A stretch of 15,980 nucleotides of DNA, taken from NCBI GenBank assembly GCA_937870805.1, contig CALMZT010000805.1, forward strand, positions 1 to 15,980. The letters are read 5' to 3'. Below, piece by piece: positions 1 through 6,917 of the stretch (positions within the stretch are counted from its first letter, which is position 1; each line of letters opens with the position of its first letter). The notes beneath the pieces are model-generated. The model searched no databases. It saw only the letters and a program-made list of their open reading frames with translations, and had not been told where the DNA came from. The DNA comes from an uncultured Chloroflexota bacterium. GTDB lineage: Bacteria; Chloroflexota; Anaerolineae; Aggregatilineales; Phototrophicaceae. Made by a program: the position numbers and the translations under genes.

Positions 1-680
1 CGTTAGATCAGATGCAGACTATGGGTGTGCTTACTTTGATCGCGCCAGACAATGTGTTTATGTCGGAAGCCGTGGTCAGCAAGTTAGTAGAACTCATGGG
101 TGGCTCAGGCAAGATTTCGCACATTGGTGGACAGCCAGGACACACGGGCGCACAAGCGCGTGGGCAAGGCTTCCTCAACATCGTCGGGCAGTATCCCGAC
201 ATTCAGGTGGTCGATGACCAACCCGGCAACTGGGACGTGAGCACCGCCGCCGCGCTCACGGAGGCAGTTTTGAACGCCAATCCCGATCTAAAGGCGATCT
301 TCGCAGACAATGACGATATGGCACTGGCGGCGCGCCAGGTTGTGGATAATGCAGGTCTTGGCGCGCAGGTGTTAGTCGGTGGTGTAGATGCCATGCCCAA
401 CGCCCTTGCCGCGATTGCTGATGGGCGACTGGTCGCTACCGCGCGCAACCCATCCAACCGTATTCACGGCTGGGCAGTTGTTGCAGGCGCTTATGCCGCT
501 ACCGTTGGGCTGGAACAGGCACGGCAGGACATACCGTTCTTCATCCTCGCAGATGGTCCGGCGATTTACAACGAAATCGACAGCAACCCTGACCTCGCGG
601 CAGAACCCTGGAAACTCCGCAATTATGGCTTGAGTCCCATCGACGGTATGCTTTGGTTGGAAGAACGCTTCCTGTTCTAA
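1..680 (+). CDS. Sugar ABC transporter substrate-binding protein (5' partial)
   Basis: This is the C-terminal two thirds of a periplasmic binding protein of the ribose/galactose class (Peripla_BP_4 fold). It would bind a sugar outside the membrane and deliver it to the ATPase and permease encoded next. The frame is open to the left edge (first full codon at 3), so the signal peptide and first lobe lie outside the window and the ATG at 12 is not a real start. Family hallmarks are AIFADNDDMALAARQVV, where the conserved N-D-x-M-A-L follows a beta strand; VGGVDAMPNALAAIADGRL, the usual 'G-D-x-x-P-x-A-L-x-x-I-x-x-G' hinge; and VATARNPSNRIHGW. The roughly 230 bp before the ATPase gene hold a hairpin and a palindrome, a common arrangement that lets the binding protein be made in excess. 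The ligand cannot be read from the sequence; the downstream mtnK makes methylthioribose a candidate. Confidence 0.9.
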   Translation, partial: LDQMQTMGVLTLIAPDNVFMSEAVVSKLVELMGGSGKISHIGGQPGHTGAQARGQGFLNIVGQYPDIQVVDDQPGNWDVSTAAALTEAVLNANPDLKAIFADNDDMALAARQVVDNAGLGAQVLVGGVDAMPNALAAIADGRLVATARNPSNRIHGWAVVAGAYAATVGLEQARQDIPFFILADGPAIYNEIDSNPDLAAEPWKLRNYGLSPIDGMLWLEERFLF

Positions 681-696
681 ATAGATATTCGCGTAG

Positions 697-722
697 TGTA
701 GGGACGCAACATGCTGCGCCCT
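697..722. repeat. TGTAGGGAC-type palindromic repeat, imperfect
   Basis: Directly after the binding-protein gene, AGGGACGCA (700-708) faces TGCGCCCT (715-722) across a 6-base spacer, complementary except for one unpaired A. It begins with TGTAGGGAC, as does the larger repeat at 15901-15957. Short intergenic palindromes beginning TGTAGGG are, from memory, common in Chloroflexota and cyanobacteria. Their function is unknown. Confidence 0.5.
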
Positions 723-748
723 CGTAACGATTTCTAAAGACACTGACG

Positions 749-782
749 AAGGCGGCAGTTTGCAAAAGCGCTGCCGCCTTTA
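749..782 (+). terminator. Hairpin after the binding-protein gene, probable terminator or attenuator
   Basis: AAGGCGGCAG (749-758) and CTGCCGCCTT (771-780) form a perfect 10-bp GC-rich stem around a 12-base loop. The T tract after it is very short, so it may act as a partial terminator or an mRNA-stabilising hairpin that raises binding-protein expression over that of the ATPase and permease. Confidence 0.6.
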
Positions 783-831
783 CATAATAAAGCCTCACCA
801 AAATACGGAGACTCAAGGGTAAATCCAGTAC

Positions 832-857
832 GAACAAGGGGATTAATCCCCTTGTTC
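832..857. repeat. Perfect 26-bp palindrome without a spacer
   Basis: GAACAAGGGGATT (832-844) is followed at once by its exact reverse complement (845-857). It lies 55 bp before the sugar ATPase gene. With no spacer, it resembles a dimeric-repressor operator or a mobile palindromic unit more than a normal terminator. No T tract follows. Confidence 0.7.
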
Positions 858-912
858 AAGGCGAAAAGCACTACTTTTACTCAAGAGCCAATACGGATGA
901 ATATTCTTTTTT

Positions 913-2391
913 ATGAACGTGCAACCAGTCATTGAACTGAAAAATATCTCAAAACGATTCCTCAACCTTCAAGCTCTCGACCAGGTAAACTTTGATCTCC
1001 GCGAAGGTGAAACGCACGCCCTCGTTGGTGAAAACGGCGCGGGCAAATCGACGCTGATGAAAATTCTCGCGGGCATTTACAGCGAATATGACGGTGAGTA
1101 TCTGCTGCGCGGAGCGCCTCTTCACTTGATGTCGCCAGGGGAAGCGCTGCATCATGGCATCGGCATGATTCACCAGGAGTTGAGCGTCATGCCCGAACTC
1201 TCGGTTGCCGAGAACCTGTTTTTGGGTCGGCAGCTTACACGCTTTGGCTTCGTCGATTGGAAGCGTATGGACAAGATCGCGCAAGATGAACTCGCCAAGC
1301 TGGGTTTTGAACATATTGACGTGCGACAGCGGCTTGGCGCATATCCGTTGGGAACACAGCAGGTCGTTGAGGTGCTGCGCGTGATGATCTCCGGCGCACA
1401 AGTGCTGATTATGGACGAGCCGACTTCTGCGCTCTCCCCTGCCGAAGTCGAACGCCTCATCCAACTGATTGACACGCTGCGCCAAACGAATCGCAGCATC
1501 ATTTATATTTCGCACTTTCTGGACGAAGTGATGCGAGTCGCAGATCGCATTACAGTGCTGCGCGACGGGCGCAAGGTGACGACGCTGGACAAAACGTCAA
1601 CGAACGTCAACGAACTGATTTCGCTGATTTTGGGACATGCTGTCGAAAGCGCGCCGACACATGTAAGCGAAAGCGGCAGCCAACAAACGCTGCTTGATGT
1701 GAACCAACTGACGGCGGATGTTTTTAAGGACGTGTCGCTGAAGGTGGGTAAAGGTGAGATCATCGGCGTGTATGGTGCGATTGGCGCGGGACACTTTGAC
1801 TTAGCGCGCGCAATCTTCGGCATGTACCGCTACGACAGGGGCACAATCAACGTTGATTGGCACGTATTCCCTGCTGAGTTTTCGGCGGCATACGCGATCA
1901 AGCACGGGCTGGCGTATGCGACGGAATCACGACGCCAAAGCCTGTTCATGGAAGATGCCATTTACCGCAACGTCACGATGCCACATCTGAAACAGATTGG
2001 TATGCTGGTTCCCACGTCCCAGCATGAAATGCAAGTGGCGCAGCCTGTCATAGAGCGTGTGAATGTGCAGCCCGGCGACCCCCTGAATCCAGTGGGTAAA
2101 CTCAGCGGCGGCAATCAGCAAAAGGTCGTCATTGCGCGCTGGCTAGCATTCCCGCCGAAAGTGTTTGTGATGTGTGAACCGACGCGCGGTATGGATGTAG
2201 GAGCGAAAAGTGAAGTGTTGAACATTCTGCGCGCCTTCCGCGATCAAGGTTATGGTGTGCTCGTGGTATCCAGTGAACCAGAAACCGTGCTGGCGGTATG
2301 TGACCGCATCATCGTGATGTCACACGGCGATGTCGTCGCAGAAATGGTCAATAAAAACTTAAATAAAGACGCTTTGATGAGGCTGTTATGA
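913..2391 (+). CDS. Sugar ABC transporter ATP-binding protein, two fused NBDs (RbsA/MglA/XylG type)
   Basis: This 492-aa protein carries two ATPase domains in one chain and powers import of the sugar bound by the upstream gene product. NBD1 has a canonical Walker A (GENGAGKST, 39-47), Walker B (LIMDEP, D168/E169) and H-loop (ISHFLDE), but its signature reads YPLGTQQ (144-150) instead of the usual LSxGxQQ. NBD2 has a good signature (LSGGNQQ, 397-403) but a degenerate Walker A (GAIGAGHFD, 288-296; H-F where K-S/T is expected) and MCEP in Walker B, with Cys421 replacing the Mg-binding Asp. The degenerate NBD2 Walker A is usual for this family; C421 and the YP signature are not. All losses fall on the same composite ATP site. 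There is no clear Shine-Dalgarno, only TATTCTTTTTT before the ATG. The stop overlaps the permease start (ATGA). Confidence 0.95.
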   Translation: MNVQPVIELKNISKRFLNLQALDQVNFDLREGETHALVGENGAGKSTLMKILAGIYSEYDGEYLLRGAPLHLMSPGEALHHGIGMIHQELSVMPELSVAENLFLGRQLTRFGFVDWKRMDKIAQDELAKLGFEHIDVRQRLGAYPLGTQQVVEVLRVMISGAQVLIMDEPTSALSPAEVERLIQLIDTLRQTNRSIIYISHFLDEVMRVADRITVLRDGRKVTTLDKTSTNVNELISLILGHAVESAPTHVSESGSQQTLLDVNQLTADVFKDVSLKVGKGEIIGVYGAIGAGHFDLARAIFGMYRYDRGTINVDWHVFPAEFSAAYAIKHGLAYATESRRQSLFMEDAIYRNVTMPHLKQIGMLVPTSQHEMQVAQPVIERVNVQPGDPLNPVGKLSGGNQQKVVIARWLAFPPKVFVMCEPTRGMDVGAKSEVLNILRAFRDQGYGVLVVSSEPETVLAVCDRIIVMSHGDVVAEMVNKNLNKDALMRLL

Positions 2392-3422
2392 GCACACAAA
2401 CCGAAAATCCACAGTTGGACGCGCCGCTGGGGCGTTTGCGTCCACAATCTGCATCAAGCGTCTGGATACGTCGATTTACAGCACTCGCGCCAATCTGGAC
2501 ACTGCTGGTGATGGGTATCTTTTTCAGCCTGGCGTCACCCTCATTCGCGCGTCCCATCAACCTCAATAATATTCTTGCACAAATCGCAACGCTGGCGATC
2601 TTCGGCACAGGCATGACGTTTGTGCTGCTCACCGGACAGATTGACCTGAGTATCGCGGCGGTAGCTGGCTTATCAGGCATGATCGCTGCACATCTCTATG
2701 GCAACCTCAATTATCAAGAGCCAATTCCGCTGATCGCAGGGCTGGCGACTGCAACATTGTTAGGCTTTGTCGGTGGCATCGCCAGCACACGCTTTCGCAT
2801 TCCGACGTTTATGTCCACATTGGCAGTTTCGTTGATTGCAGGAGGGTTAAACACCTACGTCAGCAAGGGGCGCACCCTCAGCGAAATTCCCGACCTCGCC
2901 ATCTTTCTTGGCAGTGGACGCATCGGCGGACAAGACGGCTTTCGTGTAATTATCATCGTCGCGGCGCTGTCGCTGTTGATCGGGCATCTCGTCCTGCGCT
3001 ACACACGTTTCGGGCGCTACGTGTATATGACGGGCGCGAGTCTACCTGCCGCGCGTCTGGTGGGTGTCAATACGGATATGATTATCATCATCACCTTGAC
3101 GATTTCAGGCTTCATGGCAGGACTCGCGGGCATCGTCAGCATGGGACGTTTGGGCAGCGCACAGCCTGTCGAAGTGCCAAGCTATCTCATCGACACCATT
3201 GGGGCGGTAGTGTTGGGTGGGACATCGCTGACGGGCGGGCGCGGCGGCATCCCACAGACAATTATCGGGCTGCTGATTTACGGTACGCTGCGCAATGGTT
3301 TGGATAACATTCCGAGCATTGATGTTTATTTGAAAGATTTTATTCGCGGGATTGTGCTGCTGTCGGCGCTGGTGGTGAATCTTGTGTTCTCTGGCAAGCG
3401 CGCACGGGATAAAACGAATTAG
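2388..3422 (+). CDS. Sugar ABC transporter permease (RbsC-like, BPD_transp_2)
   Basis: This 344-aa integral membrane protein forms the translocation channel of the ribose-type importer, probably as a homodimer. A cytoplasmic N-terminus of about 35 residues is followed by roughly nine or ten hydrophobic segments. Family landmarks are LLTGQIDLSIAAVAGLSG, matching the conserved 'LTGGIDLSVG' segment near the third helix, and GGTSLTGGRGGIP near the C-terminus, the cytoplasmic loop that contacts the ATPase. The ATG lies inside the ATPase stop codon (4-bp overlap, 2388-2391), so translation is probably coupled. Length is normal for RbsC homologues. The chain ends in a short basic tail (GKRARDKTN). 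Substrate specificity cannot be read from the permease. Confidence 0.93.
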   Translation: MSTQTENPQLDAPLGRLRPQSASSVWIRRFTALAPIWTLLVMGIFFSLASPSFARPINLNNILAQIATLAIFGTGMTFVLLTGQIDLSIAAVAGLSGMIAAHLYGNLNYQEPIPLIAGLATATLLGFVGGIASTRFRIPTFMSTLAVSLIAGGLNTYVSKGRTLSEIPDLAIFLGSGRIGGQDGFRVIIIVAALSLLIGHLVLRYTRFGRYVYMTGASLPAARLVGVNTDMIIIITLTISGFMAGLAGIVSMGRLGSAQPVEVPSYLIDTIGAVVLGGTSLTGGRGGIPQTIIGLLIYGTLRNGLDNIPSIDVYLKDFIRGIVLLSALVVNLVFSGKRARDKTN

Positions 3423-3432
3423 AGCGAGTTTA

Positions 3433-3456
3433 CAGTTCTCAGTCGTCAGTTTTCAG
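3433..3456. repeat. CAGTTCTCAG-type direct repeat
   Basis: CAGTTCTCAG (3433-3442) recurs as CAGTTTTCAG (3447-3456), 14 bp apart, in the 157-bp gap before mtnK. The reverse complement CTGAGAACTG occurs at 15604-15613, also in gene-free DNA. It looks like an intergenic low-complexity family. Confidence 0.4.
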
Positions 3457-3579
3457 CTCAAGGTAGATTCCTTCTTACACGTTAACGAGCGAAGAATGCA
3501 AAAATCACTGTCGCTTGCTCTTATCACGCGAGTAGGTTAGATTTTCCCCTATCAATTTTCCTATTCTTTAATTTCAACT

Positions 3580-4824
3580 ATGAACAACATCGCTTCTGAA
3601 AAATACACGCCCCTTACCGTTGACACAGTGATTGATTACACGCGCACACGCCCCGAACTGCGCGCCATGTTCCGCGAAGGCGAGGTATTGGAAGCTGTCG
3701 AAGTCGGCGACGGCAACCTCAACCTCGTGTTCAAGGTGTGGGTGCAGGCTGATCCCAAGCGTACCGTCGTCCTGAAACAAGCGCTGCCCTATTTACGGCT
3801 GGTCGGGGATAGCTGGCCCCTGCCGACAGACCGCGCGCGCATTGAGGCGGCGGTGCTGGCAATTGAGTATCGGCTTGTGCCGCAGCATACGCCAAAAGTC
3901 TACTTTTATGACCCTGACATGTATCTCACGGCAATGCAAAACCTCAACAATCACATCATCATGCGCAAGGGGCTGATTCAGGGCATCAAGTATCCGCACT
4001 TTGCCGAACATATCGGGCTGTTTATGGCGTGCACGCTGGGCTATACCTCTGATTTGGTGCTGGACTACAAGACCAAGAAAGAAGAAGTGGCGCGTTTCAT
4101 TAACCCTGAACTGTGCAAGATCACAGAAGATCTCGTATTCACCGAACCGTATCGCAAAACGGAGCGTAATCCGTATCACAAGGAAATTGAGCCACAAGTG
4201 TTGGCGCTGCAAGCCGATGACGCGCTGCGCAGCGAAGTGGCAGAGATGAAAGAGAAGTTCATGACGCAGGCGCAGGCGTTGATTCACGGCGACCTGCATA
4301 CGGGCAGCCTCATGGTGAACCAGACCGAGACTTACGCGATTGACCCTGAATTCGCGTTTTATGGACCGATGAGTTTCGACATCGGCGCGGTGATCGCCAA
4401 TCTGTTCCTGAACTACGCCGCACATGAAGTACGCACCATTGACCCTGATACGCGCGCTGATTTTCGCAAGTATCTCACTGATACAGTGATCCAACTGTGG
4501 CATGTCTTTGAGCGTGAATTCCAGCCGATATGGGCGCAAGTTGATCACATTAACATGCCAAAAGGCTATCAGGAGCGTTATATGCTGCGGCTGCTGCAAG
4601 ACGGCGCGGGCATGGCAGCCTGTAAGATGATGCGGCGTGTGATCGGGCTGGCAGGGGTAGAAGACATTCGCGGCATTGAAAATGTTGCTGAGCGTTCAAC
4701 AGCCGCCAGCTTAGCGCTGAATATTGCTTATGAACTGATGATGCAGCGCCATGAACTTCGCAAAATCGAGGAAATGGTGGAGATTGTCAATGACTCTCGA
4801 CCTACTTATCCTTGGCGGGAATGA
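3580..4824 (+). CDS. mtnK: S-methyl-5-thioribose kinase
   Basis: This 414-aa kinase is predicted to phosphorylate 5-methylthioribose to 5-methylthioribose 1-phosphate (EC 2.7.1.100) in the cytoplasm, a step of methionine salvage from methylthioadenosine. It has the aminoglycoside-phosphotransferase/choline-kinase fold. GDGNLNLVFKV (43-53) is the glycine-rich loop; VVLKQALPYLR holds the ATP-binding Lys (K66); HGDLHTGS (236-243) is the catalytic loop; and DPEFAFYGPMSFDIG (255-269) carries the metal-binding Asp. Length fits MtnK (about 400 aa). The gene follows the sugar importer by 157 bp on the same strand, suggesting that the importer feeds it. No S-box (SAM) riboswitch is visible in the gap. 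No convincing Shine-Dalgarno precedes the ATG; the upstream sequence is TATTCTTTAATTTCAACT. No mtnA or other salvage gene is in the window. A relative acting on 5-deoxyribose is the main alternative. Confidence 0.9.
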   Translation: MNNIASEKYTPLTVDTVIDYTRTRPELRAMFREGEVLEAVEVGDGNLNLVFKVWVQADPKRTVVLKQALPYLRLVGDSWPLPTDRARIEAAVLAIEYRLVPQHTPKVYFYDPDMYLTAMQNLNNHIIMRKGLIQGIKYPHFAEHIGLFMACTLGYTSDLVLDYKTKKEEVARFINPELCKITEDLVFTEPYRKTERNPYHKEIEPQVLALQADDALRSEVAEMKEKFMTQAQALIHGDLHTGSLMVNQTETYAIDPEFAFYGPMSFDIGAVIANLFLNYAAHEVRTIDPDTRADFRKYLTDTVIQLWHVFEREFQPIWAQVDHINMPKGYQERYMLRLLQDGAGMAACKMMRRVIGLAGVEDIRGIENVAERSTAASLALNIAYELMMQRHELRKIEEMVEIVNDSRPTYPWRE

Positions 4825-4857
4825 GCACCGAAAAACGAATATCAGCGCTGACCAATA

Positions 4858-5997
4858 ATGAAACCAGCAACATCTGCGGCTCGCCAAACCATCCATCATT
4901 TACGTGAACTCACCCATCGACAGCAGATTGTCCTTGCAGGACGGGCAGCGGCGGGGATCTGGGCTGCACTGCGGGCTTGGGGGTTCCAAGAGCAGGTGGT
5001 GCTCATCCCTGCCAATACCTGCTATATCGTCCTCTGGGCAGTGCTGCACAGTGGCAATCATCCGCTGTTAGTCGATGTGGATCGGCGCACCGGCAATCTC
5101 ACGGTGGAAGGCTTAGAACAGCATCGTGCCGCACGCCCGGCGGCAGTCATTCCCTGCCACATGTATGGACTGCCTGCGCCGATGACGGCGATTTGCCAAT
5201 GGGCGCACGCTAACGGGGTGAAGATCATCGAGGACGCGGCGTTGGCGTTGGGGGCGACTGTTGAGGGACAACCCGCCGGTAGCTATGGGGATGCCAGCAT
5301 TCTGAGTTTTGGCCTGGGGAAGATGGTCGATCACCAGGTGGGCGGCGCGCTGCTGACCGATGACCCCGCCTTTGCCCGCGAAGTAAGGCGCTTGCTGGCT
5401 GACGCGCCGCTGTGGAATGACACCCTTAGAGATCTGACTAACGAGTGGAACAGCCTGTATTGGGCACTGCATCAATTCGAAGCCCAAAACCCACGTTTGC
5501 TCACGTTATATCCCCCGTTATTCGCGCTCTATGCGGACTTGACGGTGTACCAGCTTGCCCCCCACGATTGGATGGGTCTCCCCGCGCTGCTGCGTCAATT
5601 CCCTCATCAGCAGGCACGCCGCACACAGTTAGTCGCCCTGTACGACGCGGCACTCGGTATTCAACCTGAGCAGTACCTTGAAAATAAGACTTTGTGTCAA
5701 CCGTTGCAGCGCCCCGCAGGCACTCTATTGTGGCGTTACCCGCTGCTGGTTCAGCCGCAGGTGCGGGATGAGTTGCTGCGTCACCTATGGGAGCAGGGCA
5801 TTCATGAAGCGACACGCTGGTATCCAGCGCTGCGCCCGATGACCACTGCACTTGCCCCTCAGCTTTCACAACCGCTGACGCCTGTGGCGGAAACGCTGGG
5901 CGCTTCGATCATTAACCTCCCACTGGGCGAAGGGATAGGGGAGACCGCTCTACAGCGCATAGTCGAAGCGATTCAGGCATTTGAGATGAATATTTAG
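4858..5997 (+). CDS. DegT/DnrJ/EryC1-family PLP-dependent enzyme
   Basis: This 379-aa protein has the fold type I PLP architecture of sugar aminotransferases. Visible landmarks are LAGRAAAGIWAALRAWG, equivalent to the 'sGTaALhlaL' start; VLIPANTCYIVLWAVLHSG; LVDVDRRTGNL; VIPCHMYGLPA; IIEDAALALGA, with the Asp that binds the PLP pyridine nitrogen (D126); and SFGLGKMVDHQVGGALLTDD with the Schiff-base lysine K155. Typical members have 'SFHxxKxxxxGEGG', so the residues around the lysine are divergent. The N-terminus is about 25-30 residues shorter than usual, lacking the 'SGxxTxGP' region. It starts 33 bp after mtnK with no clear ribosome binding site, so it probably shares that transcript. DegT enzymes normally aminate nucleotide-linked keto-sugars; no NDP-sugar gene is nearby, so the substrate is unknown. 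Confidence 0.85.
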   Translation: MKPATSAARQTIHHLRELTHRQQIVLAGRAAAGIWAALRAWGFQEQVVLIPANTCYIVLWAVLHSGNHPLLVDVDRRTGNLTVEGLEQHRAARPAAVIPCHMYGLPAPMTAICQWAHANGVKIIEDAALALGATVEGQPAGSYGDASILSFGLGKMVDHQVGGALLTDDPAFAREVRRLLADAPLWNDTLRDLTNEWNSLYWALHQFEAQNPRLLTLYPPLFALYADLTVYQLAPHDWMGLPALLRQFPHQQARRTQLVALYDAALGIQPEQYLENKTLCQPLQRPAGTLLWRYPLLVQPQVRDELLRHLWEQGIHEATRWYPALRPMTTALAPQLSQPLTPVAETLGASIINLPLGEGIGETALQRIVEAIQAFEMNI

Positions 5998-6067
5998 TCC
6001 TATTCCGAACGGTTCGGCGAGGGATGCCATAGCATTCCTTATGCGAATCGGATCTTGGACAGGCAAC

Positions 6068-6101
6068 AAAACAGCGCCAAATCTTCGGCGCGGTCTGTTT
6101 T
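6068..6101. terminator. Hairpin between convergent genes, possible bidirectional terminator
   Basis: AAAACAG (6068-6074) pairs with CTGTTTT (6095-6101), and CGCC (6075-6078) with GGCG (6087-6090), leaving a CGGT bulge. It lies between the stops of the DegT gene (+) and the small minus-strand pair. A-rich on one side and T-rich on the other, it could end transcription both ways, but the stem is imperfect. Confidence 0.4.
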
Positions 6102-6147
6102 ATGCTCTCTTGTGTCAGAGATGGCTCAGGTTGTGGGCGCTGCTGAA

Positions 6148-6384
6148 CTAACGTACTGCCGCAATTTCCTGGGTTGAGGTGGGCGGCAGTTCCAACACCA
6201 CTTCTCGCTTGCCCTTTAACGCCTGTCCTAGCGCGCCACACTTGCGAGCCGCATAAGCAAAGACTGCGCCATAGATACGGATGCGCGGCTTGGGGTCTGC
6301 CGCGAGGCGGCTGCGCTCTGCCTCAGCGATGCGTTCCTGCTGGTGGATGTGGCTCAGGCTGGCGTTCTGTTCGTAGTGAAACAT
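6148..6384 (-). CDS. Small hypothetical protein, 78 aa, second gene of a minus-strand pair
   Basis: I do not recognise this protein. It has no signal peptide and no membrane segment. The N-terminal half is polar and probably helical (HIHQQERIAEAERSRLAA), followed by a basic stretch (KPRIRIYG) and a short hydrophobic helix (AVFAYAARKCGALG). It probably stays in the cytoplasm. A Shine-Dalgarno AAGGAAAA stands about 6 bases before the ATG on the minus strand, which supports a real gene. It lies 38 bp downstream of the 85-aa secreted-protein gene and is probably cotranscribed with it. The Q-E-R-x-x-E-A-E-R-x-R-L-A pattern resembles short, uncharacterised helical proteins often seen in tandem copies in Chloroflexota and actinobacteria; this is an impression, not a family assignment. 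Confidence 0.5.
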   Translation of the reverse strand: MFHYEQNASLSHIHQQERIAEAERSRLAADPKPRIRIYGAVFAYAARKCGALGQALKGKREVVLELPPTSTQEIAAVR

Positions 6385-6422
6385 GTCGGTTTTCCTTTTC
6401 TTGGCTCAGATTTGAATGCGGA

Positions 6423-6680
6423 TTAGTACGCGACGATCTGCTTGGCGATCTGCACCTGCTGGCGGCTGCTCAGGTAGACAACAGCTCTGCGCTGCATCTG
6501 CACGGGACGAATACGCAGAGAGACGGGACGAATACGAGACACCACGCTGAGCGATTGCAACGTCACAGGGGACTTGGACAACACAGCGCTGAGCGTTTCC
6601 TGCGCCTGCACTGGAGCCAAGCGGCTCAACGTCGCGACGAATGCCAGAGCGATCACTGTCGATTTCACGGTTGCGTTCAT
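6423..6680 (-). CDS. Small secreted hypothetical protein, 85 aa
   Basis: This is a short exported protein of unknown function. It starts with a typical signal peptide, MNATVKSTVIALAFVATLSR: a Lys, then a hydrophobic core, ending at PVQAQ with likely cleavage after AQA near residue 26. The mature part is about 59 residues, without cysteines, rich in Val, Arg, Ser and Gln, and contains RIRPV twice, encoded by a 14-bp direct repeat. The arrangement (SVVSRIRPVSLRIRPVQMQRRAVVYLS) suggests short beta strands with alternating Arg, as in a small surface or cell-wall binding peptide, but no family can be named. A strong AAGGAAGG ribosome binding site sits 6 bases before the ATG. It heads a two-gene unit with the 78-aa gene downstream. 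Confidence 0.55.
   Translation of the reverse strand: MNATVKSTVIALAFVATLSRLAPVQAQETLSAVLSKSPVTLQSLSVVSRIRPVSLRIRPVQMQRRAVVYLSSRQQVQIAKQIVAY
6502..6536. repeat. 14-bp direct repeat inside the small secreted-protein gene
   Basis: ACGGGACGAATACG occurs at 6502-6515 and 6523-6536, exactly 21 bp (seven codons) apart. In the minus-strand gene it encodes RIRPV twice, pointing to an internal in-frame duplication. Confidence 0.8.
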
Positions 6681-6917
6681 TTCAGACCTTCCTTGACTAT
6701 TGTTTTGGTTTCAGATAAACGGCTTGGCGTTGGATGTCGCGTTTGCCGTTGATGTCCACACTGTACGACGGATGGCGGGGGAAAGTCACCTCCCAGCAAG
6801 GGGGGAATATAGGGGGGAATCTTTTCAGCAGCGTTCCGTGCCACGACAAAGACCATATAATCGGGATTATCGTTCATACCTGATGGCAGCTGGTTCATAG
6901 CTGTAGACGGAGATGGC

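Noticed and set aside
3423..3579. S-box (SAM) riboswitch before mtnK, as in Bacillus
   Set aside because: The gap is too short and lacks the conserved S-box core and a following terminator.
3793..4599. 268-aa minus-strand open frame opposite mtnK
   Set aside because: mtnK has all its kinase motifs on the plus strand; the antisense frame is His- and Arg-rich with no recognisable domain.
4821..4907. Short frame starting at the ATGA overlap with the mtnK stop
   Set aside because: It ends after 28 codons and is out of frame with the DegT gene; the GGCGGGA upstream is too close to the ATG to act as a ribosome binding site.
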